The position numbers were made by a program, and so were the translations under genes. DNA of 64,000 nt from Streptomyces caatingaensis. GTDB taxonomy: Bacteria; Actinomycetota; Actinomycetes; Streptomycetales; Streptomycetaceae. The stretch covers positions 682,001 to 746,000 of the forward strand of contig NZ_LFXA01000009.1 in assembly GCF_001187435.1 (NCBI RefSeq). Reading direction: 5' to 3'. The stretch's first letter is position 1; each line of letters begins with the position of its first letter. Below the pieces are notes generated by a model. That model worked only from the letters and a program-made list of their open reading frames with translations. It did no database searches and was not told where the DNA came from. Below, piece after piece: positions 8,479 through 17,571 of this stretch.

Positions 8479-9169
8479 TCGGAAGTTTTCCGGTCGGACA
8501 CCGGGCGAAATCCGGTCGCCGCGGGGACGGGGTGCGGCGGGGAACGCTTTCCCTTGACACTGTCCTGAGCGGTTGCCAGCATGGTTGAACAGTGAGCCGA
8601 AACGGCTTGTCCGCGCCTTCACGGCGCCGAGCCGGAAGTGGGCTCGAAAAAACGGGGATCGGGGGATCCGTGATGTCGTCGAACGGCGATCTGGATATGT
8701 GCACGGCCGGGGTCTGTCCTCGGCTCCGTCTTCTTCGGGCCGGAGCTCCCGGCCTCTGACCGGATGCCGGCCGCGGGCCGCCCGGTGAACGACGTTCCGT
8801 CGAGCGACGTCTCTCTCCTTGCGCAGGGCAGTAGTGTCCCGACGCGTCCGGTAATTCCCGCCGGGCGGTCCGCATTCGCTTTTTTTGAAAGTCCCTGAGG
8901 AATTCCGCAAAGGCATTTTGGCTTGTCATGTACACGTCTTCTGTGCTGGGGTGTCTTGCGAAGTGGTGCGAATGCGCGTCCTTCTCTTTCGGTCGGGCCG
9001 GGGAATAGCATCGTCGGGCGGACGGGCCACCGGGGCCCGCCGCCGGGGCGGCGCGTGCCCGGGAATTCCCGTACCAGGAAAAGCGCAGCCCGATCCCTTT
9101 TTCCGGAGCCTCTCGGCTGTCCCGCGCGGAGGGAGCCCGCACCGGGAGCCACCGAACCGATGGAGAGCC
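8479..9169. other. Long leader region before the DAHP synthase gene
   Basis: About 690 bases with no supported gene. It contains a good -35-like TTGACA (8554-8559) without a matching -10, a lone StrR-like half-site (TGGTTGAAC, 8582-8590) whose inverted partner is absent, and an AT-rich patch with a T-run around 8881-8887 that could belong to a promoter. The length suggests regulatory content ahead of the DAHP synthase. Confidence 0.4.
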
Positions 9170-10363
9170 GTGAACCTCATGCATCCCGTCCTGCCCGCAT
9201 CCGGAACGCACACGGCACTGCAGCAGCCGTTGTGGGACGACCCGGCGCAGGCCGTACGCGCCGGCGAGGCGCTCGCCGCCCGTCCGCCGCTGGTCGGCGC
9301 GCGCGACGTCCACGCCCTGCGCGGACTGCTCGCCCGGGTGGCGGCGGGCGAGTACCTGGTCGTCCAGGCCGGGGACTGCGCGGAGGACCCGGAGGAGAGC
9401 ACCGCCGCCCACGTCGGGCGGAAGGCGGCCGCGCTCGACGTCATGGCCGGCACCCTCCGGATGGTCGCCGGCCGGCCGGTGATCCGCGTGGGGCGCATCG
9501 GCGGCCAGTTCGCCAAGCCCCGCTCCGCCGACACCGAACGCGTCGGCGGCGTCGACCTCCCGGTCTTCCGCGGCCACCTGGTCAACGGCCCCGAGCCGAC
9601 CGAGGAGGCCCGGCGGCCCGACCCGCTGCGCCTGCTCACCGGCTACATGGCGGCGCGCGACATCGTGGGACACCTGGACCGGCACCGCCCGGCCGGCGGC
9701 GCGGACGGCGAGACCCGGGTGTGGACCAGCCACGAGGCGCTGCTGCTGGACTACGAGCTCCCGATGGTGCGGCACGACGCGGCCGGCACCGCCTACCTCG
9801 GCTCGACCCACTGGCCCTGGATCGGCGAGCGCACCCGGCAGCCGGACGGCCCGCACGCCGCCCTGCTCGCCCGGGTCGCCAACCCGGTGGCCTGCAAGGT
9901 CGGCCCGCGGACGACCCGGGAGGAGCTGCTGGCCCTGGCCGCGCGGCTCGACCCCGAGCGCCTGCCGGGCCGGCTCACCCTGATCGCACGGATGGGCGCG
10001 GACCGGGTGGCGGCCCTGCTGCCGCCGCTGGTCGAGGCCGTCCGTGCCGCCGGACACCCGGCGATCTGGCTGTGCGACCCCATGCACGGCAACACGGTCG
10101 TCACCCCGGACGGCCACAAGACCCGGGTCGTCGGGACGGTGCGCCGGGAGGTCCGCGCCTGCGTGGCGGCGGTGCGGGCCGCCGGCGGCGTCCTCGGGGG
10201 ACTCCACCTGGAGACCACCCCCGACGACGTCACCGAATGCGTCGTGGGGGAGAGCGGCTTCGCCCGGGTGGGCGACCGCTACACCTCCGCCTGCGACCCC
10301 CGGCTCACCGTCCGCCAGGCCACGGCCGTCATCTCGGCCTGGGGCGAGGCCCTTTCGTCCTGA
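9170..10363 (+). CDS. Class II 3-deoxy-D-arabino-heptulosonate 7-phosphate synthase (short, secondary-metabolism type)
   Basis: Condenses phosphoenolpyruvate with erythrose 4-phosphate, the first step of the shikimate pathway. Class II hallmarks are QAGDCAE (metal-binding Cys) near residue 65, RVGRIGGQFAKPRS, THWPWIGERTRQ, and CDPMHGNT (metal-site His/Asp). At 397 aa it is shorter than primary-metabolism class II enzymes (about 450 aa). It lacks much of their N-terminal extension for aromatic feedback control, as seen in PhzC-like enzymes of natural-product clusters. The start is GTG 9170 after GGAG; ATG 9179 is an alternative. It lies between the StrR-like regulator and a BVMO, so a role in feeding an aromatic product is likely. 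Confidence 0.9.
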   Translation: MNLMHPVLPASGTHTALQQPLWDDPAQAVRAGEALAARPPLVGARDVHALRGLLARVAAGEYLVVQAGDCAEDPEESTAAHVGRKAAALDVMAGTLRMVAGRPVIRVGRIGGQFAKPRSADTERVGGVDLPVFRGHLVNGPEPTEEARRPDPLRLLTGYMAARDIVGHLDRHRPAGGADGETRVWTSHEALLLDYELPMVRHDAAGTAYLGSTHWPWIGERTRQPDGPHAALLARVANPVACKVGPRTTREELLALAARLDPERLPGRLTLIARMGADRVAALLPPLVEAVRAAGHPAIWLCDPMHGNTVVTPDGHKTRVVGTVRREVRACVAAVRAAGGVLGGLHLETTPDDVTECVVGESGFARVGDRYTSACDPRLTVRQATAVISAWGEALSS

Positions 10364-10411
10364 CACCCGCTCCTGACACCCCTTCGCATACCAACGCACT
10401 GGAGTTGCACG

Positions 10412-12037
10412 ATGAACGACAACGTGAAGACCGATTTCGACGCCATCGTCGTCGGCGCGGGGTTCGCCGGCATCTACATGGTCCACAAGCTCCGCAACGA
10501 ACTCGGGCTGACCGTGCGGGCCTTCGAGAAGGGCAGCGGCGTCGGCGGCACCTGGCACTGGAACCGCTACCCCGGCGCCATGTCGGACGTCGAGGGCTTC
10601 GTCTACCGCTACTCCTTCGACAAGGAGATGCTCCAGGAGTGGAACTGGACGAGCCGCTACACGCCGCAGGCCGACATCCTGGCCTATCTGGAGAAGGTGG
10701 TGGAGCGCCACGACCTCGCCCGCGACATCCAGCTCGACACCGCCGTGGAGTCGGCCGTGTTCGACGAGGAGCGCGCCATATGGTCGGTGACCACGAGCGA
10801 CGGTGCCACGCACACGGCGCGCTACGTCGTCACCGCGCTGGGTCCGCTGTCGAAGACCAACTTCCCGGACATCAAGGGCCGTGACACCTTCGAGGGCCGG
10901 CTGATCCACACCGGTGCCTGGCCCGAGGACGTCACCGTGCACGGCAAGCGGGTCGGCGTCATCGGCACCGGTTCGACCGGCACCCAGTTCATCTGCGAGG
11001 CGTCCCGGAACGCCGCGCACCTGACCGTCTTCCAGCGCTCGCCGCAGTACGTCGTCCCGTCCGGCAACGCCCCGGTGACCCCGGAGCAGGTGGCCGCGAC
11101 CAAGGCCGACTACGACCGGATCTGGGACCAGGTGCGCAACTCGATGGTCGCCTGCGGCTTCGAGGAGAGCACGATCCCGACGATGAGCGTCTCCCCGGAG
11201 GAGCGCCGGCGGATCTTCCAGGAGGCGTGGGACGAGGGCAACGGCTTCCGCTTCATGTTCGGCACCTTCTGCGACATCGCGGTGGACCCGTCCGCCAACA
11301 AGGCCGCGGCCGAGTTCATCCGCTCCAAGATCCACGAGATCGTGAAGGACCCGGAGACGGCCCGGAAGCTCACCCCCACCGACTACTACGCCAAGCGCCC
11401 CATCTGCAACGCCGGTTACTACGAGTCCTACAACCGCCCCAACGTCTCGCTGGTCAGCGTCAAGGAGAACCCGATCGTCGAGATCACGCCCAAGGGCGTG
11501 CTGACCGCGGACGGCGTGGAGCACGAGCTGGACATCCTGGTCTTCGCGACCGGCTTCGAGGCCGTCGAGGGCAGCTACAACCAGATCGACATCCGCGGCC
11601 GCGGCGGCGAGAGCATCCGGGAGCACTGGGCGGACGGCCCCAGCACCTACCTGGGCGTCGCCACCTCCGGCTTCCCCAACCTCTTCATGGTGCTCGGCCC
11701 CAACAGCGCCTTCACCAACCTGCCGCCCGGCATCGAGACCCACGTCGAGTGGATCGCGGAGCTGGTCAAGGCGGTGGAGAACGGCCGCCACTCCACCATC
11801 GAGGCCACCCGCGAGGCGGAGGACGGCTGGACGGAGACCTGCCGGGAGATCGCTGAGCAGACGCTCTTCTCGAAGATCGACTCCTGGATCTTCGGGGCGA
11901 ACATCCCCGGCAAGGAGAAGCGCGTCCTCTTCTACTTCGGCGGCCTCGGCGCCTACCGCCAGAAGCTGCGCGAGGTCGCCGCCGCGAACTACGACGGCTT
12001 CCTGCTGCGGGGCAGCATGGCGCTGGCCGCGGCGTAG
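10412..12037 (+). CDS. Type I Baeyer-Villiger monooxygenase
   Basis: A flavoprotein that inserts oxygen next to a ketone, using NADPH and O2. At 541 aa it has two Rossmann motifs, GAGFAG (residues 15-20) for FAD and GTGSTG (about 187) for NADPH. Between them is the family fingerprint F-x-G-x(3)-H-x(3)-W, seen as FEGRLIHTGAW near residue 160. GGTWHWNRYPG and the C-terminal FATGFEAVEGSY / NLFMVLGPNSAFTN are as in cyclohexanone monooxygenase relatives. It is 48 bases after the DAHP synthase and probably co-transcribed. The substrate cannot be deduced. Confidence 0.92.
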   Translation: MNDNVKTDFDAIVVGAGFAGIYMVHKLRNELGLTVRAFEKGSGVGGTWHWNRYPGAMSDVEGFVYRYSFDKEMLQEWNWTSRYTPQADILAYLEKVVERHDLARDIQLDTAVESAVFDEERAIWSVTTSDGATHTARYVVTALGPLSKTNFPDIKGRDTFEGRLIHTGAWPEDVTVHGKRVGVIGTGSTGTQFICEASRNAAHLTVFQRSPQYVVPSGNAPVTPEQVAATKADYDRIWDQVRNSMVACGFEESTIPTMSVSPEERRRIFQEAWDEGNGFRFMFGTFCDIAVDPSANKAAAEFIRSKIHEIVKDPETARKLTPTDYYAKRPICNAGYYESYNRPNVSLVSVKENPIVEITPKGVLTADGVEHELDILVFATGFEAVEGSYNQIDIRGRGGESIREHWADGPSTYLGVATSGFPNLFMVLGPNSAFTNLPPGIETHVEWIAELVKAVENGRHSTIEATREAEDGWTETCREIAEQTLFSKIDSWIFGANIPGKEKRVLFYFGGLGAYRQKLREVAAANYDGFLLRGSMALAAA

Positions 12038-12144
12038 CGCGCGCCCGCGGACCGCACGTCCCGGCCCCGGCACACGGAGCGTCCCGCTCCGGGCCGGGGC
12101 CGGGGCCGTCGCCGTGGCCCCGGGGAAGGAACTAGGCTCACCAC

Positions 12145-13620
12145 GTGCCCTCCATGAACGACCTCGTACGCCAGCACACCGCGCTCGACGACTCCGACCT
12201 CGAGTGGCTGCACCTGCTGGTCTCGGAGTGGCAGCTGCTCTCCGACCTCTCCTTCGCCGACCTGGTGCTGTGGATCCCCACCCGGGACGGCACCCGCTAC
12301 GTCTCCGTCGCCCAGATGCGGCCCAACACCGGCCCCACCTCGTACCAGAACGACATGGTCGGCCACCTGGTCCCGCGCGGCCGGCGGCCCATGCTCGACG
12401 CGGCGCTCGACGAGGGCCGGATCGTGCGCGAGGGCGACCCGGAGTGGCGCGAGGAGGTGCCCGTCCGCGTCGAGTCGATCCCGGTCCGCCGCGACGGGCG
12501 GGTGCTCGGCGTGATCGCCCGCAACACCAATCTGCTCACCGTCCGCACCCCCAGCCGCCTGGAGCTCACCTACCTCCAGAGCGCCTCCGACCTCGCGCAG
12601 ATGATCGCCAACGGCGCGTTCCCCTTCCCGGGGCAACAAGTCGACATGGACGCCTCGCCGCGCGCCGGCGACGGCATGGTCCGCCTCGACGCGGACGGCG
12701 TCGTCCAGTACGCCAGCCCCAACGCGCTCTCCGCCTACCACCGGCTCGGCCTCGCCGCCGACCTCGTCGGGCATCATCTGGGCGAGACCACCGCTCAGTT
12801 GGCGCCCTCACGGGCACCGGTGGACGAGGGCCTGGCCAAGCTGGCCAGCGGCTGGGCGCCGCGCGAGTTCGAGGTCGAGGCCAACGGCGGGGTCATCCAG
12901 CTGCGGGTCATCCCCCTCAAACCCAAGGGCAGCCACATCGGTTCACTCGTGCTGCTGCGCGACGTCACCGAACTGCGGCGGCGCGAGCGCGAATTGATCA
13001 CCAAGGACGCGACCATCCGGGAGATCCACCACCGGGTGAAGAACAACCTCCAGACCGTGGCCGCGCTGTTGCGCCTGCAGGCCCGCAGGATCGGTTCCCC
13101 GGAGGGCCGCGAGGCGCTGGAGGAGGCCGTCCGCCGGGTCGGCTCGATCGCCATCGTCCACGAGACGCTCTCCCAGAACCTGGACGAACGGGTCGAGTTC
13201 GACGAGATCGCCGACCGGGTGCTCGCCATGGTCGCCGAGATCTCCCCGGGCCGGGTCGGCACCCGCCGCACCGGCCGCTTCGGCATCCTGGACGCGGAGG
13301 TGGCCACGCCGCTGTCCATGGTGCTGACCGAGTTGCTCCAGAACGCCCTGGAACACGGCTTCGGCCCCGGCGAGCAGGGCACCGTCGAGGTCACCGCCGT
13401 CCGCGGCGGCACCCGCGCCGACACCCGCCTCCTCATCTCCGTCCAGGACGACGGCCGCGGCCTGCCCGCCGACTTCGACCCGCACCGCGCCGGCAACCTC
13501 GGCCTCCAGATCGTCCGCACCCTCGTCGAGGGCGAGCTCGGCGGCCGCTTCGACATGCTCCCCGCCTCCGGCCGCGGCACCCGCGTGGTCCTGGACCTCC
13601 CGGTCCGCCCGGAGAAGTAG
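12145..13620 (+). CDS. PdtaS-like sensor histidine kinase (HisKA_2 type)
   Basis: A cytosolic sensor kinase of 491 aa. An N-terminal GAF-like domain (about 20-150) is followed by a PAS-like domain (about 175-285). The HisKA_2 dimerization helix carries REIHHRVKNNLQT (phospho-His near 296), and the HATPase domain has N-box ELLQNALEHGFG and G-box DDGRGLP. This is the architecture of mycobacterial PdtaS, which pairs with an ANTAR RNA-binding response regulator. No regulator gene is adjacent, so its partner is elsewhere. GTG 12145 and ATG 12154 are both possible starts; the GGAAGGA upstream is rather far. It ends at a strong hairpin shared with wblE. Confidence 0.9.
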   Translation: MPSMNDLVRQHTALDDSDLEWLHLLVSEWQLLSDLSFADLVLWIPTRDGTRYVSVAQMRPNTGPTSYQNDMVGHLVPRGRRPMLDAALDEGRIVREGDPEWREEVPVRVESIPVRRDGRVLGVIARNTNLLTVRTPSRLELTYLQSASDLAQMIANGAFPFPGQQVDMDASPRAGDGMVRLDADGVVQYASPNALSAYHRLGLAADLVGHHLGETTAQLAPSRAPVDEGLAKLASGWAPREFEVEANGGVIQLRVIPLKPKGSHIGSLVLLRDVTELRRRERELITKDATIREIHHRVKNNLQTVAALLRLQARRIGSPEGREALEEAVRRVGSIAIVHETLSQNLDERVEFDEIADRVLAMVAEISPGRVGTRRTGRFGILDAEVATPLSMVLTELLQNALEHGFGPGEQGTVEVTAVRGGTRADTRLLISVQDDGRGLPADFDPHRAGNLGLQIVRTLVEGELGGRFDMLPASGRGTRVVLDLPVRPEK

Positions 13621-13640
13621 CGCGGGCGCGCGCACGGCGA

Positions 13641-13673
13641 CGAGCCCCCGGACTCCAGGAGTCCGGGGGCTCG
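13641..13673. terminator. Bidirectional terminator between the sensor kinase and wblE
   Basis: Bases 13641-13656 and 13658-13673 are perfect reverse complements (16 bp; a realistic loop opens the top pairs). It lies between two convergent genes and ends the kinase transcript on the plus strand and the wblE transcript on the minus strand. Confidence 0.85.
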
Positions 13674-13780
13674 TACGCTTCACGGTGCGATGCTCGGGGG
13701 CGTCCCCGGGGGAGGGGACACTGCGCGCTGCGGCTCGGGGGCCGAGGGGGCTCGCCGGGATGCGTCGCGTCGCGGCGGCG

Positions 13781-14038
13781 TCAGGCCGTCGCGTTGCGCG
13801 CCCGGTTGCGGGCGGCGCGGCGCTTCATCGCGCGGCGCTCGTCCTCGCTGAGGCCACCCCAGACGCCGGAGTCCTGGCCGGACTCGAGCGCCCACTGCAG
13901 GCACTGCTCCATCACGGGGCAGCGGCGGCAGACGGCCTTGGCTTCCTCGATCTGCAGCAGCGCAGGACCGGTGTTGCCGATGGGGAAGAACAGCTCGGGG
14001 TCTTCCTCGCGGCAAACGGCGTTGTGACGCCAGTCCAT
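13781..14038 (-). CDS. wblE: WhiB-family Fe-S transcription factor WblE (WhiB1-like)
   Basis: An 85-aa WhiB-like protein that binds a 4Fe-4S cluster and sigma factor HrdB. The four cluster cysteines are in DWRHNAVCREEDPE and AVCRRCPVMEQCLQ. The beta-turn GVWGGLSEDERRAMKRR and a basic C-terminus (AARNRARN) for DNA contact follow. MDWRHNAVCREEDPELFFP is characteristic of the WblE/WhiB1 group, an essential housekeeping regulator. The ATG has a GGAG nearby (GAGGAGATGGAGCAGCC). The adjacent PdtaS-like kinase and downstream DAG kinase match the conserved Streptomyces order. Confidence 0.95.
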   Translation of the reverse strand: MDWRHNAVCREEDPELFFPIGNTGPALLQIEEAKAVCRRCPVMEQCLQWALESGQDSGVWGGLSEDERRAMKRRAARNRARNATA

Positions 14039-14360
14039 GGCTGCTCCATCTCCTCGTTGTTGCGGCTACGTGGCTTGTGAATGTGAACGCTTTCACGAAT
14101 CCCCCCGCAAGGGAAGGGCCGACGCAGAGTCGCACGACTGGCAGCGGTCCAGGAAAGAGAGAGGGGGTTCGGGCAATCCGGGAAGCCGAGATGAGTGGCC
14201 GTCCCGATCGCCATGAAGAGACTCGCAAACCTCGGCGGTGGATACAACCCCTTCTGGAAAGTTTTTTTTGATTCCTCGGTGTCGGCTAGGTCACAGCCGT
14301 ACTTCCAGGGGGTGGAACCCAGGCTAAACGTTCGACTGGAAGGACTTTAGGCCCTGGCAC
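14039..14360. other. Upstream region of wblE
   Basis: About 320 bases without a gene. They hold the wblE promoter and leader, including a short palindrome-like GTGAACGCTTTCAC around 14079-14092 and an eight-T run near 14260. No confident -10/-35 assignment was made. Confidence 0.45.
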
Positions 14361-15329
14361 TCACACAATCACACGCAGTGCACGGCGAACGCCTGTGAAC
14401 GTCACGCTCGTACGCAGTCCGAGGTGGTCTCCGTCCATCTGAAACGGCAGGGGCGCCTGCGAATGCAAGGTGAACGAGTCCTGGTCATGGAGTGACACAG
14501 CGTGTCTGCCCTCGGGGCCGCGCTCCGGCGACGAGGTCAGCAGCTGGCTGATGTAGTGGCCGGCCGTCAGTGTCGAGAGCCTGGTGAGTCCCAGCACGTC
14601 AAGAGCGGTGTCGAAGGACGCCTTGGGCAGCGCGTAGATCGGCCGGTTGCCGAAGTACGTCCACGGCGAGGTGTTGCAGATTATCGACAAGACGAGATTC
14701 GCGAGTGGCTCCTCGCCCGGCCGTTCGAGCGTGATCGTCCCGTGCCGGCGGTTGGACTCGCCCAGGAACTGACGCATGAACTGTCGCACGTACAGGGAAT
14801 GCGTCGAACGTTTGCCGCGCTCCCGCTGCTGCTCCACGCGCCCGACCACACCGGCGTCGAAGCCGAAGCCCGCGCAGAAGGTGAACCAGCGGCCGGGCAC
14901 CCCCTCGTCCTCGGTGCCCGGGGTGCCGGCGGCGTGGCCGAGGCCGATGGTGCGGCCGCTGTCCTCCCGCAGGGCGTCCAGCAGGGCCCCGGTCGCCTCG
15001 ACGGCGTCGTTGGGCAGGCCCAGCGCCCGGGCGAAGACGTTGGTGGAGCCGCCGGGGACCACGGCCAGCCGCGGCAGGCCCTCCGGGTCGGGGCCGCGGT
15101 GCAGCAGCCCGTTGACCACCTCGTTGACCGTGCCGTCGCCGCCGAGCGCCACCACCAGCTCGGTGTTCCCGCTCTCGGCGGCCGCCCGGGCCAGGTCGCG
15201 GGCGTGCCCGCGGTACTCGGTGGTGGCCACCTCCAGCTTGAGGTCGCTGGCCAGCGCGTGCACCAGGACATCGCGCGTACGGGCACTGGTGGTGGTGGCC
15301 GAAGGGTTGACCACGAGAAGCGCACGCAT
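14361..15329 (-). CDS. Diacylglycerol/lipid kinase family protein
   Basis: A 322-aa lipid kinase of the DAGK_cat/LCB5 family, likely to phosphorylate a diacylglycerol-like lipid at the membrane. The catalytic N-domain opens MRALLVVNPSATT and has the nucleotide motif LVVALGGDGTVNEVVNGL and VPGGSTNVFARALGLP. The C-domain carries the family pattern MDGDHLG. ATG 15329 is the family start; frames further upstream add nonconserved residues. It is divergent from the small membrane protein gene at 15475. Confidence 0.9.
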   Translation of the reverse strand: MRALLVVNPSATTTSARTRDVLVHALASDLKLEVATTEYRGHARDLARAAAESGNTELVVALGGDGTVNEVVNGLLHRGPDPEGLPRLAVVPGGSTNVFARALGLPNDAVEATGALLDALREDSGRTIGLGHAAGTPGTEDEGVPGRWFTFCAGFGFDAGVVGRVEQQRERGKRSTHSLYVRQFMRQFLGESNRRHGTITLERPGEEPLANLVLSIICNTSPWTYFGNRPIYALPKASFDTALDVLGLTRLSTLTAGHYISQLLTSSPERGPEGRHAVSLHDQDSFTLHSQAPLPFQMDGDHLGLRTSVTFTGVRRALRVIV

Positions 15330-15474
15330 GCGCGCCAGCCTACCTACCTGTCGGTACACGACCCACCTCAGGTCCGCGCCGGCCGCCCGGTGGCGTCGTG
15401 CGACCGGTGGGCGGGTCCGGCGGGGTTCCGCCGCCGGGGGCCGCGTCCGGACGGGGCGGGGCTACCCTGCCGTT

Positions 15475-15990
15475 ATGAGCAGCAAGCAGTCCGCGTCGAA
15501 GTCCGCCCGGAAGAGCGCGTCCCGCGAGCGCGGCCGGGAGCGGGCCCCCGGGCAGACCGGCGCGCAGAGCAAGGCCCCTGCCGCTCCCGAGCCCGCGGGG
15601 GAGCGGCCCGCCCGGCTGACCGCCGCCGCGGCGCTCACCGGCCTGGAGGGCGCGGCCCTGGTCGCCGGCGGGGTGTACATGCTGGTGATGGGGCTGCTGG
15701 GGAAGCCGGACAGCCCCCAGCAGGCCGAGCTGGGCGGGCTCACCGTGCTCGTCCTGGCCCTGCTGCCGCTGTGCGCCGCCCGCGGCCTGTGGCTGCGCCG
15801 CCGCTGGAGCCGGGGCCCCGCGCTGATCACCCAGCTCATGGCGCTCCCCGTGGCCTGGACGCTGTTCAGCACCGGCGGCGCGATGATCGCGGCCGGTGTG
15901 CTGCTCGCCCTGGCGGCCGTGGCCACCCTGGTGCTGCTGGTGAACCCGACGGCGACCGAGGCCCTGGGCATCGGCCCGCGCGCCTCCTGA
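15475..15990 (+). CDS. Conserved actinobacterial integral membrane protein
   Basis: A 171-aa protein of unknown function. The first 55 residues are charged and low in complexity (Ser/Lys/Arg/Ala/Pro-rich), followed by about four hydrophobic segments (residues 60-165, for example GLEGAALVAGGVYMLVMGLL and ALLPLCAARGLWL). The C-terminal NPTATEALGIG tail is short. The homologous position next to the DAG kinase and sigH is conserved in Streptomyces from memory. I do not recognise a function. Confidence 0.8.
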   Translation: MSSKQSASKSARKSASRERGRERAPGQTGAQSKAPAAPEPAGERPARLTAAAALTGLEGAALVAGGVYMLVMGLLGKPDSPQQAELGGLTVLVLALLPLCAARGLWLRRRWSRGPALITQLMALPVAWTLFSTGGAMIAAGVLLALAAVATLVLLVNPTATEALGIGPRAS

Positions 15991-16018
15991 CCCCGCCTCC
16001 CGACCCGGCCCCGGCCGC

Positions 16019-16939
16019 CTACTCCTCGACGAGCAGGCGGTCGCGGAGCTGGGCGAGGGTGCGGGCGAGCAGCCGGGAGACGTGCATCTGGGAGATGCCG
16101 ACCTCCTGCGCGATCTGCGACTGCGTCATGTTGCCGAAGAACCGCAGCAGGAGGATCTTCTTCTCGCGCGGCGGCAGATCCTCCAGCAGCGGCTTGAGGG
16201 ACTCGCGGTACTCGACCCCCTCCAGGGCCTCGTCCTCCGCGCCGAGGGTGTCGGCGACGGCGGGCGACTCGTCGTCCGTGTCCGGGACGTCCAGGGAGAG
16301 GGTGCTGTAGGCGTTGGCCGACTCCAGGCCCTCCAGCACCTCCTCCTCGGAGATGCCCAGGTGCTCGGCCAGCTCGTGGACCGTGGGGGCGCGGCCGTGC
16401 CGCTGCGAGAGCTCGGCGGTGGCCGTGGTGAGCGACAGCCGCAGCTCCTGGAGGCGGCGCGGCACGCGCACGGCCCAGCCCTTGTCCCGGAAGTGCCGCT
16501 TGATCTCGCCGACCACGGTGGGCGTCGCATAGGTGGAGAACTCCACGCCGCGGTCCGGGTCGAACCGGTCCACCGACTTGATCAGGCCGATCGTCGCGAC
16601 CTGGGTCAGGTCGTCCAGCGGCTCGCCGCGGTTGCGGAAGCGCCGGGCCAGGTGCTCCACCAGCGGGAGGTGCATCCGCACCAGGTGGTTGCGCAGCTCC
16701 GCGCGCTCCGGCGAGCCGTCCGGGAGCGAGCGCAGCCGGACGAAGAGGGCCCGTGCTCCGCTGCGGTCGTGCGGCCGCTCCTGCCGCTGCTGGTGCTGCT
16801 GCTGATCCATGTGGTCCGCCCGCTCCGGTCGGTCACTCGCCTGGTCCGGCTCCAGGGCCGCCGCGCTCCCCGGACGCTGCCGGGCAGGCTGCTGCGGGAT
16901 GGCCGGGGTACGCACTTCCCGCGACGATGCAGTACTCAC
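16019..16939 (-). CDS. sigH: SigB/F-type RNA polymerase sigma factor (SigH-like)
   Basis: Alternative sigma-70 family group 3 factor for stress and development, 306 aa. The first 60 residues are a Gln/Arg-rich, probably disordered extension. Region 2 contains DLTQVATIGLIKSVDRFDPDRGVEFSTYATPTVVGEIKRHFRD, region 3 is about 165-225, and region 4 has the helix-turn-helix MTQSQIAQEVGISQMHVSRLLARTL. The GTG start has an AGAGGGGG ribosome site. It is 16 bases downstream of an RsbW-like anti-sigma gene, the layout of the S. coelicolor sigH/ushX operon linked to osmotic stress. Internal starts may give shorter products. Confidence 0.9.
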   Translation of the reverse strand: MSTASSREVRTPAIPQQPARQRPGSAAALEPDQASDRPERADHMDQQQHQQRQERPHDRSGARALFVRLRSLPDGSPERAELRNHLVRMHLPLVEHLARRFRNRGEPLDDLTQVATIGLIKSVDRFDPDRGVEFSTYATPTVVGEIKRHFRDKGWAVRVPRRLQELRLSLTTATAELSQRHGRAPTVHELAEHLGISEEEVLEGLESANAYSTLSLDVPDTDDESPAVADTLGAEDEALEGVEYRESLKPLLEDLPPREKKILLLRFFGNMTQSQIAQEVGISQMHVSRLLARTLAQLRDRLLVEE

Positions 16940-16955
16940 GGAGCCCCCTCTTCCG

Positions 16956-17372
16956 TCACGGCTGCCCGGGGCCGGCGCCGCGCTTCTTGTGCAGGCTGAT
17001 GCTGACCGTGCGGTCCTCCGCGACGGTGGACTCGACCTCGCCGGCCAGGGCGGAGAGCACCGTCCAGGCGAAGGTGTCGCGCTCGGGCGCGCGGCCGTCC
17101 GTGGTGGGTGCCGAGACCGTCACCCGCAGAGCGTCGCCGACCAGGCGGAAGACGCAGCTCAGCACCGAGCCGGGAACGGCCTGTTGCAGCAGGATCGCGC
17201 ACGCCTCGTCCACGGCGATGCGCAGGTCCTCGATTTCGTCGAGGGTGAAGTCCAGGCGGGCCGCGAGGCCGGCTGTCGCCGTCCGCAGCACCGACAGGTA
17301 GGCACCCGCAGCGGGCAGCCGGACTTCCACGAAGTCCTGGGTCGCCCCAGGCTCGCCTGCGATGGGGGACAC
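16956..17372 (-). CDS. ushX: Anti-sigma factor UshX/PrsH (RsbW-like)
   Basis: A 138-aa anti-sigma factor expected to hold the SigH-type factor inactive. It has a GHKL/HATPase_c_2 fold: FTLDEIEDLRIAVDEACAILLQQA is the N-box helix, and LRVTVSAPTTDGRAP and FAWTVLSALAGEVES follow. The kinase-style ATP lid is reduced, so it may sequester rather than phosphorylate an antagonist. GTG 17372 is preferred because GGAGG lies 5 bases upstream; TTG 17384 and GTG 17378 would overlap that site. It is first in the operon with the sigma gene. Confidence 0.88.
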   Translation of the reverse strand: MSPIAGEPGATQDFVEVRLPAAGAYLSVLRTATAGLAARLDFTLDEIEDLRIAVDEACAILLQQAVPGSVLSCVFRLVGDALRVTVSAPTTDGRAPERDTFAWTVLSALAGEVESTVAEDRTVSISLHKKRGAGPGQP

Positions 17373-17571
17373 CCTCACCTCCAAGGTGGCACAAGCTTCT
17401 TGAGCTGTTACGGGCGTCGGCCGCGCACCCCTCCGGGAGGAGACGGCGCGGGCCGCCGCGTCGGTTGTTCCGGCAGCGACGCTATCGCGATCCGCCGGTC
17501 AGCGCCGCAGGCCCATGACTGTCACTCATGGTAAGCCCATGAGCACGGAAAGTGGCTAGGGGTCTGCGGTC

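Noticed and set aside
8562..8590. StrR-type operator ahead of the DAHP synthase
   Set aside because: Only one half-site (TGGTTGAAC) fits; the inverted partner at the required spacing does not match.
8453..12073. 1206-codon minus-strand open frame across the DAHP synthase and BVMO genes
   Set aside because: Typical high-GC shadow frame. The plus strand shows conserved enzyme motifs throughout, and the minus-strand product is low-complexity.
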